Positions 31,260 to 54,082 of a DNA stretch of 64,000 bases are shown piece by piece. A program made the translations under genes and the position numbers. The DNA comes from Marisa cornuarietis (taxonomy: Eukaryota > Mollusca > Gastropoda > Architaenioglossa > Ampullariidae): NCBI GenBank assembly GCA_004794655.1, contig SMMW01000585.1, forward strand, positions 11,247,501 to 11,311,500, in the 5' to 3' direction. The number at the start of each line of letters is the position of its first letter. Position 1 is the stretch's first letter. The notes under the pieces were generated by a model. That model was given only the letters and a program-made list of their open reading frames with translations. It was not told where the DNA came from and ran no database searches.

Positions 31260-31862
31260 ATGGCTGCCTTTAGTCTGTTGTCACTTGTGTGTCTGAACCT
31301 GTGGGAAGTCACGTTGTTCGGAAATTGTGCTGCAATGAATAAGAGGTTAGGGATTGTTACTATAAAACTACTCATACGCACTTCCAGTATTCTGTCGATA
31401 AAACACGTGATTTACTCGATCTCTTTAACCTTCAGAAAGGGAGACATGGTAAGACTGTACTGTTTATGTGAGTCTTGTTTGAAAGACACCGACAGCGTCC
31501 AGCGAGGGTTTTACAAGTTTTCTTGTTGTTTATGTTACACCAGCACCGTAGTTGTTACGAAGGTTTCACCACTGATCAGCAAGTATATCAACTAATGGGC
31601 GGTTGAAAGAAGAGCTCTCAAACTCTTTTGGCTCTGAGCTTTGCAATTTATAAGCTGTTAAGAAAGCCAAGTGTGTGTAAAATATGTCTCCTTGTCCCTG
31701 TTTCCTACGATGCTGTCTGTAGGCGTAATCCTGTGTGCAACCAAGTACGCAGTGTAGATGTGAAAAGGTTCAAGGTTATTTATTCTTTATTCCGTGTTAC
31801 AATATAAAACATATGTAACGAAATTATACCTATAATAAAGAATATATTCTCTCTCTCTCTTT

Positions 31863-31922
<60 letters not shown>

Positions 31923-32721
31923 GTCCTATTCTCATATGCAGTCTCTCTCTCTCTCCCTCCTTCACTCACACACTCTCAAACACACACACACTCTCTCTCT
32001 CTCTCACTCACTCACACTCTCACACACTCACTCACTCACTCAAATTGGGTAGGACATGTATTCAACTGTTCGCTTATTCCAAAATTTCATGCTCTGTCAT
32101 CTTATTCTAAAAGTCTACAGTGTTTGTTTCCTTTTCTGTGATGGAACTGACGGAAAAATATACATTGTTCTTACGTGTAATATAAATCTTTTTTTCTGTG
32201 GAACCGCTTAGGGAAACCTGCTATCAGGGTTACACTCGCGCCGACAGCGGAGGTAGGTGACGTGGCCTCAAAAGCTGTTGAATTCCCTAATGTCCTCTAT
32301 TATGATGATGTAGTGACTTCTGTCTTTTTCATGTGTCATTTTTGTTGTATATTGTTTTCTGTGCAGGTTACACATAAGTAAAGCATTTTATACACGTCTG
32401 TCCGGAGACTATTTTCATATCAGAGACACAATGTAAAAAAAACCACGTGGAATGTATACAAACTAACCAAATGAGATTTATGGACAGACACTGATTTTAA
32501 AAAAACGATTAAAACTAATTTAATTTCATGGTGATTGAAATCACCATGTTTTGTGCTGAGTTTTAATTGTAAGCAAGTAGAAAGGGATCGTTGTAACAGT
32601 CACTACGTAAAATAACGAAGTATGTTCTCCTGTTTGCAGGGAGTTGCTCATTATTTTAATAAAGGTCATTATTGTGACTGGGAAAGCACTGGCCTCAAAA
32701 CAAAATCGTGAGTCAACAAAA
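31260..32721 (+). pseudogene. Truncated, frameshifted MAM-receptor copy MR-C (exons 1-3 only)
   Basis: Exon 1 at 31260-31345 (MAAFSLLSLVCLNLWE) and exon 2 at 32212-32252 (ETCYQGYTRADSG) are intact and nearly equal to MR-B. Exon 3 at 32640-32721 is 82 nt, not a frame-preserving length. In the required phase it reads GSCSLF and then hits two stops. The usual TKWEVN end is also changed to a stop-containing form. Homology to MR-B continues into intron 3 until about 32888 (matching about 24357) and then ends. No MAM exon 4, TM or tail exon follows before MR-D. Confidence 0.8.
31850..32045. repeat. (CT)n/(CA)n/(CTCA)n low-complexity region
   Basis: A CA run at about 31866-31917 is flanked by CT-rich and CTCACA-type repeats. 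Lies in MR-C intron 1. Confidence 0.9.
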
Positions 32722-33904
32722 GTAAATTATTTGTCTTGAATAGTTGTATAATTCTTAACCTTTTAATGTGTTGAACGTGATGACATCTGCCTCATCAACT
32801 TCATCATCATCGTTGTCATTATCATGAGACCCACCGTCGCCACCGTGGAATTTACCAGAACATCACTGTTGATTTCTGTGACATCGTCTGAGTATTTAGT
32901 TAAATTATGAAAACCGTATTTTTGTTTTATATCGTATATTATGCTTTGTTTTGTTTCGATGAAAGCTGTGGACACATTTTGCTTACCATTACCCACACTG
33001 GAGTTAGTGCTGAGATGGAATGATCTACAGGTTTTGCGGCCTAACTTTAAAGTTTGGTTAGAGTTTTGAATCCCAGTTATATCCTACGAGGAAAACGACA
33101 AGATAAACACTCTAAACAACAGGGACTCAGTATTGTGGAGTCTGCGGTTTACACTTGAGTCAGCAGCAGACGACTGTCAGCTGGACACACGGTGTGGATG
33201 ACTTGGTGTTGGACTGAGTTGCAGCCGATGAAGACGAACATCATGTTCGAGGTCTTCCCTGGCGCTGGGCAAAAACCTTTCACATTGTTTGCCAGATGTT
33301 GAGAGGGTTTGCCTGAGATCTTCACCATTTTTGAGTCTCTACAAAGCTGTGCGAGCCAACATAAACTGTAATATGATGCGTTAACACAGCAAGTTTAGGC
33401 CATTGAAAGTAAAGGTTCGCTGCCTCCTTGGTTCACGTCGATTGACCCATTGTTGTATCTGCTTTTGTTGATGTGGTTATCGTTCATGCTGTTGTTGATG
33501 TCACTGCAACTATTGCTGTAATAGGACAGATGACGATTATTAAGACGATTCCCAGAGATTGTGTGTCTGGCTTCATTAATTTTTATCCTTTGTTATTTTT
33601 ACAGAAAAATCAAGTCTTATTCTTAAATCGTGTGTCGGTATTTCGAGATTGTAATTTACGTTTAGTACAGTACCTGCTTCAACAGTAGAGACACATCTTC
33701 CTCAAATTAACACTTAGCCTAAAGCTACTCAAGAACTAACATATTAACGTTTGTACGAAATTAAAGTAAGTCACATAATTCAATACCAAAATGAAGAAAA
33801 TGTAATGAGGATTTGTCAAGACGAAAAACATACAGTACTAGACGATTTAAATGTTACTTTTTAAAAAAGTGATGAATGACAGATATTGCTATCGAGACAC
33901 TTTG

Positions 33905-33965
33905 CATGCTCTCTATGAGTGTGAATATGCGCTATACAAATCTTCATTTATTATTATTATTATTG
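33905..33965 (+). mobile_element. Very short 5'-truncated LINE 3' tail
   Basis: GCATGCTCTCTATGAGTGTG and the following GAATATGCGCTATACAAATC block plus (ATT)n match the 3' ends of the LINE copies at 3240-4400 and 10527-11064. About 60 bp of the element is left. Confidence 0.8.
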
Positions 33966-34715
33966 TTGTTGGCACAGTGGATAGTGATGCAAATTTCAGA
34001 TATTTGTGAACTGGTGTAAGGAGTATGATCACAGAACTGTCAATTATCATGACCACAAATTACTGTCTTTTTAATCTTATTTTGTCGAGAAAATTCGAAG
34101 CAGTGTAAGATTATAGTTACATTAAAGCATCATTATTGTCACTGAGAATACTAAATGCAGTAATCAAATAACAATGTATAATGTAAATAGTATATTGTAA
34201 AGCGGGGAGAGCCAGAGGAGGTTAAGAGTCTTCGCTATAGTAGCATAATCTATTATTAATAACAAAATGTTTAATTCAAATTGTTTAATTGACTAGCAAA
34301 AGCACCCCACTTACTCAGCCTTGCATTCATTTTGTTGTCTTCCATCAAATCAAATTATTGCCAGTTGGACAAGAGGCTGCTCGACAAGAAGCCATGTTTG
34401 TCTAGGGCGACCCTTGTGGTACCACGTAAGTCCGTTGGGAGGAGCAGGAGGTGAGGGTTACTAGCGGTGTATAGAAATACAGTGTTTGCATCAAGTCTAG
34501 CAACTGTTACAGGTTTGCACGCTGTATTCTTATTGTCAAACGCCATAGCCAGGATCTGAGTAGATACTGTTAGTAGTTGGAGTTGATGGTCACTATCGCC
34601 ATTTTGTTGATTTTGTGGTCGTTACTTGAAGTAGCATTGTGTGCGTGGGGTTCGATGACTGATTTTGTGTCTGGACATTGATGTAAAAATAATGAGAGTT
34701 ATTTAGTTGAGGAAG

Positions 34716-34718
<3 letters not shown>

Positions 34719-34794
<76 letters not shown>

Positions 34795-34835
34795 AGTGTG
34801 TGCGTGCGTGCGTGCGTGCGTGTGTGTGTGTGCCG
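34719..34835. repeat. (TG)n with TGCG units
   Basis: Long GT-rich simple repeat with CGTG variants near the right end. Confidence 0.93.
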
Positions 34836-35509
34836 CTCTCTCGTTGCACATACACTCTATGTAACAAGAATTTACAATTTGATGGATAGCACGCAGACTC
34901 TCAAGAAAAGCACCACGGCACTGAGCAGACTCACATCCGGCTCTTTCGCAGCTTACAATGGATCAGCATGAGACACTTTTCCTGATTCCCGATGTCACAT
35001 GATCATCGTATCGAAGATGCTGCTGATATCGTACCAGGCATCGCCTGTAGTTTGACAACAGCTGAAACAGTGTTCTCCAGATTTCACTTCGACAGTTTTT
35101 TCTTCACTTCCTTGTGAGTCTTTAAAATTTGTGTTGGGTAAATTTACCATATGTTAATCATTAACAACACATTAGAAAATGAAGATACACGAAAGTTGTT
35201 ATATAGGATTTTTGTCTGGCTGCATCGTTAACAAGATTCTCTATGGTTTTGTAGATTTTTTTGACTCATCTGTCTCTCTTTCTTCTCCTATTTCGTTCTG
35301 TGTTGTATCACTTCACCCAAATACTCTCTCGATGTGACGGCTTAATTAGACAAATCCCTAGATTAATGGTTTTTGAGTTTTATTTGCTTTCTCCCAGACA
35401 CTAATTTCTTTACCGTTTGCAACCTCAGACCTCGTTGTAGAGTTGTGTGTTTTTAAATGCCGAAGGAAGAACAACAGATAACTTACTTCCCCATCAAAGT
35501 TAGACGATA

Positions 35510-45943
<10,434 letters not shown>

Positions 45944-46164
45944 CACTGAACTTTAGGAAGATAATCACTATGGTAGTTGCCCCTAAGTAAACTTACACGT
46001 CATCTGAAACATGATTTCATTTATTTAAAAATATGATCCAGCAGACTATTTCACAATATAAAGACTTGGTTGTGTTTGTGGTAGAGAACAAAGTGTTGAA
46101 AAAGATTAATTTAGCAATCATCATGGCTATTGTAAATTCTTTACCTTCTAATAGCTCAGCAACT

Positions 46165-46167
<3 letters not shown>

Positions 46168-46197
<30 letters not shown>

Positions 46198-46260
46198 TGT
46201 TTATTTACATAGCGCTTTATCTTACCATCAAAGCCTGGCTCAAAACACTGAATAAAAAAG
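46168..46260 (-). repeat. Retroposon 3' tail with (AAT)n, reverse orientation
   Basis: (AAT)n at 46168-46197 followed by TTTACATAGCGCTTTATCTTACC. This is the reversed form of a LINE/SINE 3' end. Confidence 0.55.
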
Positions 46261-47763
46261 AAGAACACACAGGCAGAATATTTATAATATTAACTGAAGC
46301 TGGTTCTAAAGCAGAGTATGTTGCCTGCCCGATTAGTGTAGCTACTCTTATTGAGAAGAAGGTGAATACCATCACATTAAATGAGATCTTTAGCCTTGCA
46401 GTTCCGTGGAATCTTTGAGAAGTCAATAAAATTCTGCTTCGAAAAATAGTTGAAAGTTATCATGGCGTTTGTAATTATGGATCCTGGAGATGCACAAGGT
46501 CAGTCGCATCAGACCAGCCTTTCATGTGGACGAAACTTGCTGTGACAGCTCAGTATCAAAATGAATAAGAAAATCATCTGATTTCGCAGAGAAAAATGAC
46601 TAGCCCGGGTGTTCTTATTCCTGATTAGATCACACATGTGTATCTGATTCCTGATGATTATTTATCTTTCTTTTTTTACATCGCCGGTTACTATTACGTA
46701 GCCTTAATAACATTAAGGAAATAATCCTTTTTCAGCTTTGTTACTTTTTCCTGATAGCTGTATCAGTGCTTTTTGTATTAACATGGTGTGTATGCTCTTT
46801 ACTCATCGCTGTGAGTCATCACTTGATGTGTTTGTCTCCTCTGGAAATCGGTGATTATTTCTCACCTCAATAGACTTTCACCACGCAGCAATGCTTACCC
46901 TGCCGTGATGACTTCGGCAATGGTGACCACCACTCATGGTTACTGATATTGTCTCTCGGTATCCACAGCTAGCGTGGTTTGTGTAGAGCAAGATTTATTT
47001 ACTTACTATGCAAAGCTGACGTAAACCACACCCTGTGCCTGAACATGTGTATATCCGGCAGCCAACTGGCGCATCGCTAGTTAGGAAGTGGCTGGGCGTG
47101 GTCTTAAGGTACAAGTGGGATGCACATTTTTTTATAATGGTTGTGTAAAGCTTAATACAGAACAATATTACCCAAAGTCTACGTGAATAAACCTCTTCAG
47201 TTCTCAAGATACATTAAATGGAAACATTAGCAAGCACAGACAATCTCCAAATAGTGACGTCACGTTTGTACACAGAGAAGCCCAATCAATAGATTACCTG
47301 AGGCATTGTAATCAAATCCATGTACAATTCTGACGTATTTGTATTGTTCACCTCTTGGCGATATTGATGATGTGTATTTCGAGAACAGAAGGGATGTATT
47401 CACCCAGTTTTGGACAAATAGTACCTTGCACTGAGCTTTAAACAAGCTTCAGAAAAAAATCACTACACTAGTTCCTTGTGTGAGACATTTAGACAGCCAC
47501 ATTAGCTTAGCTCGATGTGTTCTTTAAGTTATTGCACCAGATAGAGCAAAAATTCACTTCGTTTAATTAAAACAAATTATAAAGATTGCTGAGGAAAGTA
47601 TAGACTGAAAAAAAGTTTAAGACCACGCTGTCACGTCAAGACGACATGTCAACGGACTAAACTGTGGCGGTCCCGTGGCAGTGAGGTTTGCACTTAACAT
47701 GTGAGGTGCACCTCACAAGAGGGTTGGCCGCCGACCCGCGCACTTGAGCTGCCTACATCCTCA

Positions 47764-47800
47764 TGATGTCACTGTGTCACAGGTCAAAGTGCGTCTGAAC
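47764..47800 (+). promoter_or_regulatory. Candidate shared upstream element of MR-E
   Basis: ATGTCACTGTGTCACAGGTCAA and the following bases resemble 61410-61448 upstream of MR-F (about 30 of 37 positions by eye). It lies about 740 bp upstream of the MR-E start codon. It has nuclear-receptor-like AGGTCA and CRE-like cores. Function is inference. Confidence 0.3.
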
Positions 47801-48103
47801 TTAACTGTTTGCCAGGCCTCGTCTGTCGCTAACAACCCGTCATCACACTGAGTTGCTAGTGAATGTGATCTACATTTCCTTGTGCTTCTTCAACGGTTTT
47901 AGTCCAGGGCAACTGCAACATTGTAATTGTTAACAATCCTGATTTCAAATATAAGGTATGTGACTTAATTTTTGTAGCTGCTTCGTTTACATCCGCACAC
48001 ACAATGGTGGTGGTGCTGTGATAGATGGGGCTACTTGTTCCTGCTGCACGTAACGCTGTAAGCACGCGCAGCTACTGATGTTACTGTGGTTTTGCTGTAA
48101 CTG

Positions 48104-48104
48104 T

Positions 48105-48179
<75 letters not shown>

Positions 48180-48290
48180 TCCATTCGTAATGCGCAGGGA
48201 TCCATTCAGAAGAATGCTCATTGCGCAGCAAAACCAAAGAAATAAAGAAATAGAATAAAAAAGTAAATAAATAGATAAAACACCAGGAAA
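48104..48290 (-). repeat. Dispersed retroposon end with (ATC)n tail, copy 3 (reverse)
   Basis: (ATG)n at 48105-48179 followed by GTCCATTCGTAATGCGCAGG and GAATGCTCATTGCGCAGCAA. This is the reverse complement of the 18870-19026 copy. Confidence 0.78.
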
Positions 48291-48537
48291 GTAAAAAATA
48301 AAGACAGAAGTGTTGCTTGGTTGTTTAAGTTTAAGTCCGTCTTAAATAAACAGATGGGTCTTCAGTCTTTTTCGGAACGCGGAACAAAGGACAATGGTAA
48401 GGACGATCAGTGTTTGCTTTTCTCGGGGCTCGTTTGTGTTTGTCTTGGATTTGTTTCCATTTTATTACGTTTTGTGATCTTTCTGGATTAGGTAGCGACA
48501 AATTTGAAGATTTATTTTCTGACAGATTCAGACCTCA

Positions 48538-51500
48538 ATGGCATTAAGACTGCCTTTCTTCATCGTTACCGTCACTGTCTGGGTCCGCCTCATCCTGTCA
48601 GGAAATGTTACAAGCGGTGGCAGGTTGGTGTGTATTAGTACAAACTCATCTGTCATGACACACTTTATGCTCTATGCAGAGAGTATGTCATAGTACGTGT
48701 ACTTTCATTTAAGTCAAAAACTCTGCCCATAGGCTTTGTGGGATGAGCCCTAAACTAAGTCAGTAAATTTCTCTCAGTTTCTCTTCTTCATTTTCTCTCC
48801 ATTAATGTTGGTTAAACACACACTGAGCATGGATCCTTTTAGAAGACCCAAGACAATATAATTATTACAGTGGTAGGGAAAATCATGCAACTCTGTTCCA
48901 AATAAGAAATAGCAGGCTCTAATTACAAGACTGAATTAAATAACTTCCCTGTAAAAACTGTCAAAACAATACCACACTGTTTCTCTAAAGTAGGGTTCAG
49001 GGGCCAGTTGCACATTTCTAATTTTAAACACTGTTAGGCCTTAACTCTATTTAGATAATTAGTTTAAAGTAAACACCACAATTTTAGAATTTTTAAAACT
49101 AAAACGTCTTTATGTATGATAAAGTTGTTTAAGTCTGACTTTCCGTCCTGTCAGTACAATTTTGTGTATGTTTTCCTGCAAAGAATGAAAATGGCTTAGA
49201 AGAGATTTTGCCTCGTTAGAACAGTTTTAAGGTTTAGAAACGTGTTGTGCAACTGGCTGCTGTCCCTTTTAGAAGTGTTCATGGTATCAAGCATCAAGCA
49301 TGTTACCGAGGCCTGATCACATCAAACATTACCCACGTCCAATGACAGCATCAAACATAATTAACAATGACAATTTTATGATCTCAGTTATTTCGAGTCT
49401 GCTGGCAGGTATTGGTCTGTCTTTCTGAGAAATGAAGCAATAATTACGAACACTTAAACCGAATTACTGCGGTCGGGTGTCTAGGCGCCGAGCTGACGGG
49501 TGAGGGTGGTAATCTATGTTGAGGTAGGACATAACACAATCACTTATTTTAACTAGACTAAAAATCGTCGTAAGAAGGGAATGATAATAATACAGACGGG
49601 GTGCTAAACCCACAAAAACAGCGGAAAATGTAATACTTTTTATATACCAATAAATAATAATTAAAAATAGTCATGCAGACTATAGACAATTCAAATATAG
49701 CGCAGTGAGCATGAACTTCCAGTGATTTTCTTGAGGTTTTTTCCCCGGATATTTTCAAACCGAGTTTAACAAAAATAAGTCAGTGAAATTACATAAAGAA
49801 TTGCATTGGAAGAATGACTATAATTTCTGGATGGTTCTGTTTTACCAAAGCCTTGTAGCGAGGTGAGTTGTAATCTGTGTTGTAACTTTTGTGTTAGGTA
49901 TGTGTCGCCGTTACCCAAAGACCTTCACTAAGGTTGAATGGTCTATGTTCGATGCACCTTACAGAGAGAATGTTCTTCTTCAAGGACTGAGTGGACTGAA
50001 GGGCTGACACTTGTGGACTAAATGACCCACAAGCCATTCACGTCATCATAGGCTTAATGAGTTACAAGAAACCTTTACACAGTTTAGAGCCGACCTTGAT
50101 TCTGAAATAAATCAGTCTGTTTTCTTCATGCACCAGATTAGTTGTACTTCACATGCATGCCTCAGTTTTTTAACATCCTGGAAAAAAGTTTCTGAAAGGA
50201 AAGAAGATATTACTGTAGATCTAAGACATCGTGCGAAAATTAAAGATTGTGGATTATGGATTAGAAATAAGAGATTAAAATCACTTCAAGCGTTATTTTG
50301 TTTATGCCAGAAAATTTCAAGAAAAAACATAAATTATAAATTTAAAATTAAATATTTTGTGAAGGAAATAATTTAATTTTACACCGAAAACACTGACCCA
50401 ATACAAACCCATTTAAGAAAATCATGTGTGGCGACCAAATCCGAAGCTAGAATTTTATAGGACTATTATTTTAAACGTTCATATTTTTATTTCTAAAATG
50501 ATCATTTTAATTAGATCATACGAAGCTTGGCATGACGATGAGTACATTATCAGCTTTCCTTATAACACTACAAGCGTTTTGTACTACCACCACGCTTAAT
50601 CATAGTACATACTGTGGAATTTTCACACAACAGGAAGCGGAAGTTGATTGGTGCTAACAAGAACCAATAGGAACGCTCGACATGTTACTTAAAAGAACTC
50701 ACGTAAGAGAGAAACTGGGTAAAGATACATTCATGCTTTCTCGTAACAGTTTATAACTACCGGTAATCGCTTCTTTTACGTATCTAATCTACAAAAATCT
50801 ATTTTTTTCTGTTGAATTCTTTAGTGAAAAAATGTGTTATCAAGGGAACACTGGATCTGACAACGGAGGTAGGTGTTTTGTCCTGAAAATTGAATAGTAT
50901 CTTAATTTTGTTGTTACTGCTACCATAATCATTGCTATGATTTTTGTGTCATTGATATATATATATATACAGAGATTGGATGGAATAGTTTTGTGTAATA
51001 TTTTAATACTTGTGTTCAGCTTGAATGAACTGATTCCTGTGATAACAAGTTTATAACAGAAGAATTTTCAATGCTATCAAAACTAGTTTACGATTACTAA
51101 ACTGCGGTACAGTTGGAGGCAGACTAACTAACCGACTATAGACATTTATTTATAGATCCAGCATGGCACATAGAAAAATAGACAGGAATTTTGCTTCAGA
51201 TAAAAATGATTTCCATTGCAGGTAGTTGTACTTTTAGTACGGGACTGTGTGACTGGAAAGAGACCGGAGTCAATACAAAATGGGAAGTCAAAGGTAACTG
51301 ATTGTTCCTGCATTTTAACATCTCACCTAAAACTTAGGCATGCTAGATACAAGACGGAAATATAATTATCATTGCCGACATGGCTGTCTTTCTTAACATC
51401 TTTGCAGACTTCATCGTCAGACTTATCGTCACTACAATCATTGTCACTGTCATCCCCATTTTATTAAAGACCACAAACCAAACACTGATCTCTGTATCAT

Positions 51501-52118
51501 TCATCAATCTACCTGCTTTATAACGGTGTATCATCACTTAGCGTCAGACCAGGCAGACCTTTACGAGATCGTTTTCTCGTCCTCTTTTTTCTCTTGAATG
51601 GAGTACTCCACACTTGTCTTTGTGAGACCGCTTCCGTGTAGAAGACTTCTTCTCGATATAGTTTGTTTGTTAACCTCTTAATCTATGGTTTGTTTCTAGA
51701 CCAAGAAGCGTATGCCAGCACGTTTGGGAAGTCTGAGGGAGCCAAAGCAATTCTCACCAGTCCGTGGATGTGTGAGGACAACGTCGTCACTATCTGCATC
51801 CAGTTTTATTACAAGTTTGATCACAATGACGGGGGACAACTGACACTCCGACTGTGTAACTCAACCCCAAGCTGTGACGATCTGTGGTCCGAGAAATCTC
51901 GTAACAAAAATGAATGGTCCTTATTCCAAGTCAACCGTAATCTCACCCTTACTAAGAGTGATTTTTTTCAGGTAAACTACTTTTGTAGCTTATTCGTCTC
52001 CTGTACCTCGATTCGTTTCTCATCAATAATTTTTGTCATGTTCTCTAATAGATAAAAGTGGATCTTACGTCGCGTGATCATACGGCTTGTGGCTTAAAAC
52101 ATAATAGTGATTCCACAG

Positions 52119-52194
<76 letters not shown>

Positions 52195-54022
52195 TTTAGA
52201 GGAGATTTTTTCTCTCCCCCCCCCGCTTTTGTTTTGTCTCCCTCACCCTATCGCTCGATATCTCCCTATTCATCTCATCTTATCTTTAACTTTTATTTGT
52301 GTCTCACTTGCATGATTCTGGTACCCAAATCGGCAGAAAGTGCCACACTTTACTACTAATAACCATATTCAGCTAAACTAACTTCGTCTGCAGAGAGAGA
52401 CTGAGAAAGCAAAGGAATATATTATCGGAGTGACCGTTCACTCGTAACCCGTGCTGACGAATAAACTTACGTTGAATTTCGTTTACTGGAATTTTACTTA
52501 TCTCCAACCACAACAGGCAAAGTGAAATATTTCTGTTATTGTTACATCGTACAAAGTGCTATATTTTTAGTGAGCAGCAGTTGGCTTGTCCCCAGCGACT
52601 ACGAGCAGGACTAGCTGGAATATTTTTTTTGAGTGCGTGGGTGTGCAATCAAGCAGTCCCGTTTGCTATATGTGTCTGTGTGTTGAAACATTTTATTTCA
52701 TCTGCACTAGTCATGAAACGTCAATTTCAGATACAGATTGAAGCCGAGAAGATACAAGATACGTGGGGTCGAGACACAAACTTCTACCTCAACGACATCG
52801 TCTACAAGAACACTTCTTGCACCAGCGAGCCTTCGGTGACACTCTCTACAAGACACCCCTTCTTGACGACCGGTGAGATGTTAACAACAGAAACTGATGC
52901 TGACTTTTTGACAACAAAATTGAGTAAGATACCATTGCCTCACTGGTACTTGCTACAATAGACAATCAGTTTTTGAGAGAGTGCAGCTTAAATCTTATAT
53001 TAATAATTAATACTTATATCGATATATCTCTTACTGATAATGTTCACAGCTCACCTATATTTTGTGTAACCGGTCATGCTTGTACAGCTTTGTGAGAAAA
53101 TGAGAAAACCAAGAAATTATTCGTTTCAGGCTGCAAAAGAGTCCCAGACAAAAAGAAGCCTGCATATCTGTAGGTAGAATGTTTAAATTTAAAGTAAGGC
53201 ATTTGAGATTTCAACTTCGTCCCTAGTCCGGCTTCTGATATTTACGATTTGGCTAAGTCACTGGTCCGGCTTGTTAAAGATAAGTTTTTTTTATGCCTCT
53301 TCACTGATTTGTTAAATCCTTCTACATCCTGCGAGTGTAGGCAGTAGCCTGTTAGGTGTAAATCTCATAACACAGACTAGTCAGGCCGGTGCCAAGACAT
53401 GTAAAGGATGATTCTTATTTTTAGCCCACTTTTCAGCTGACAGAGACGATGAACAAGGAAACAGTGATGCTAGCAGCAACGCCACAAGTGAGGAAGATTC
53501 ATCAAGGCTGTTAATGATCGCTGCAATCGTCGCAGTGCTCATGCTGACGGCAGCTGTCGTGGTTGTTGTTATATACTTCAGACGCCAGAGGGCAGACCGT
53601 GACGCTGGAAGCAAGTGAGCTGACGTTGAAATGTTTGCTGTTTGACTGGACGTTGCTTTGTTTTTTTGTTTTTTTTTAAAGCCTGAACATTATAAAGCTA
53701 GGTCGGGAAATATTTTTTCTATTTCATATCGACTTTTAAAAATTTAGAAGAAATCGACTATTAGACATACATAAAGCTATATCACTTACAGGTGTGCCTA
53801 TTTACACCTGTACATTTGTACGTTCCGACTTGCGCTGTATTAAAGCACAGGCTTGTGGCTAATGCCGTGAGAATCACAGGGTCCTCGACTGAGATCTTGC
53901 CTTAAGAAACATTCTCATTGTATGGTAGCAACGGCTTTATTATTCAGATAATAATGGATAAAATTTTGTATTGCTATTAAGTCGATATTGTGGCATTAAA
54001 AGCATAGTGTGAAACACCAGTG

Positions 54023-54082
<60 letters not shown>

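Larger units (their letters stand above)
32722..35509. other. MR-C to MR-D intergenic region
   Basis: After the MR-B-like homology stops near 32888 no coding segment was recognised. It holds a LINE 3' tail (33905-33965) and a GT-rich tract (34719-34835). Confidence 0.55.
45944..48537. other. MR-D to MR-E intergenic region
   Basis: Holds the MR-D 3' UTR, a reversed retroposon tail near 46168-46260, a short block at 47764-47800 resembling one upstream of MR-F, and the (ATC)-tailed repeat at 48104-48290. No coding region. Confidence 0.55.

Noticed and set aside
53131..53169. Possible extra exon of MR-E
   Set aside because: Its exit phase does not match the TM exon and no paralogue has it; kept only as a possible alternative exon in the findings.
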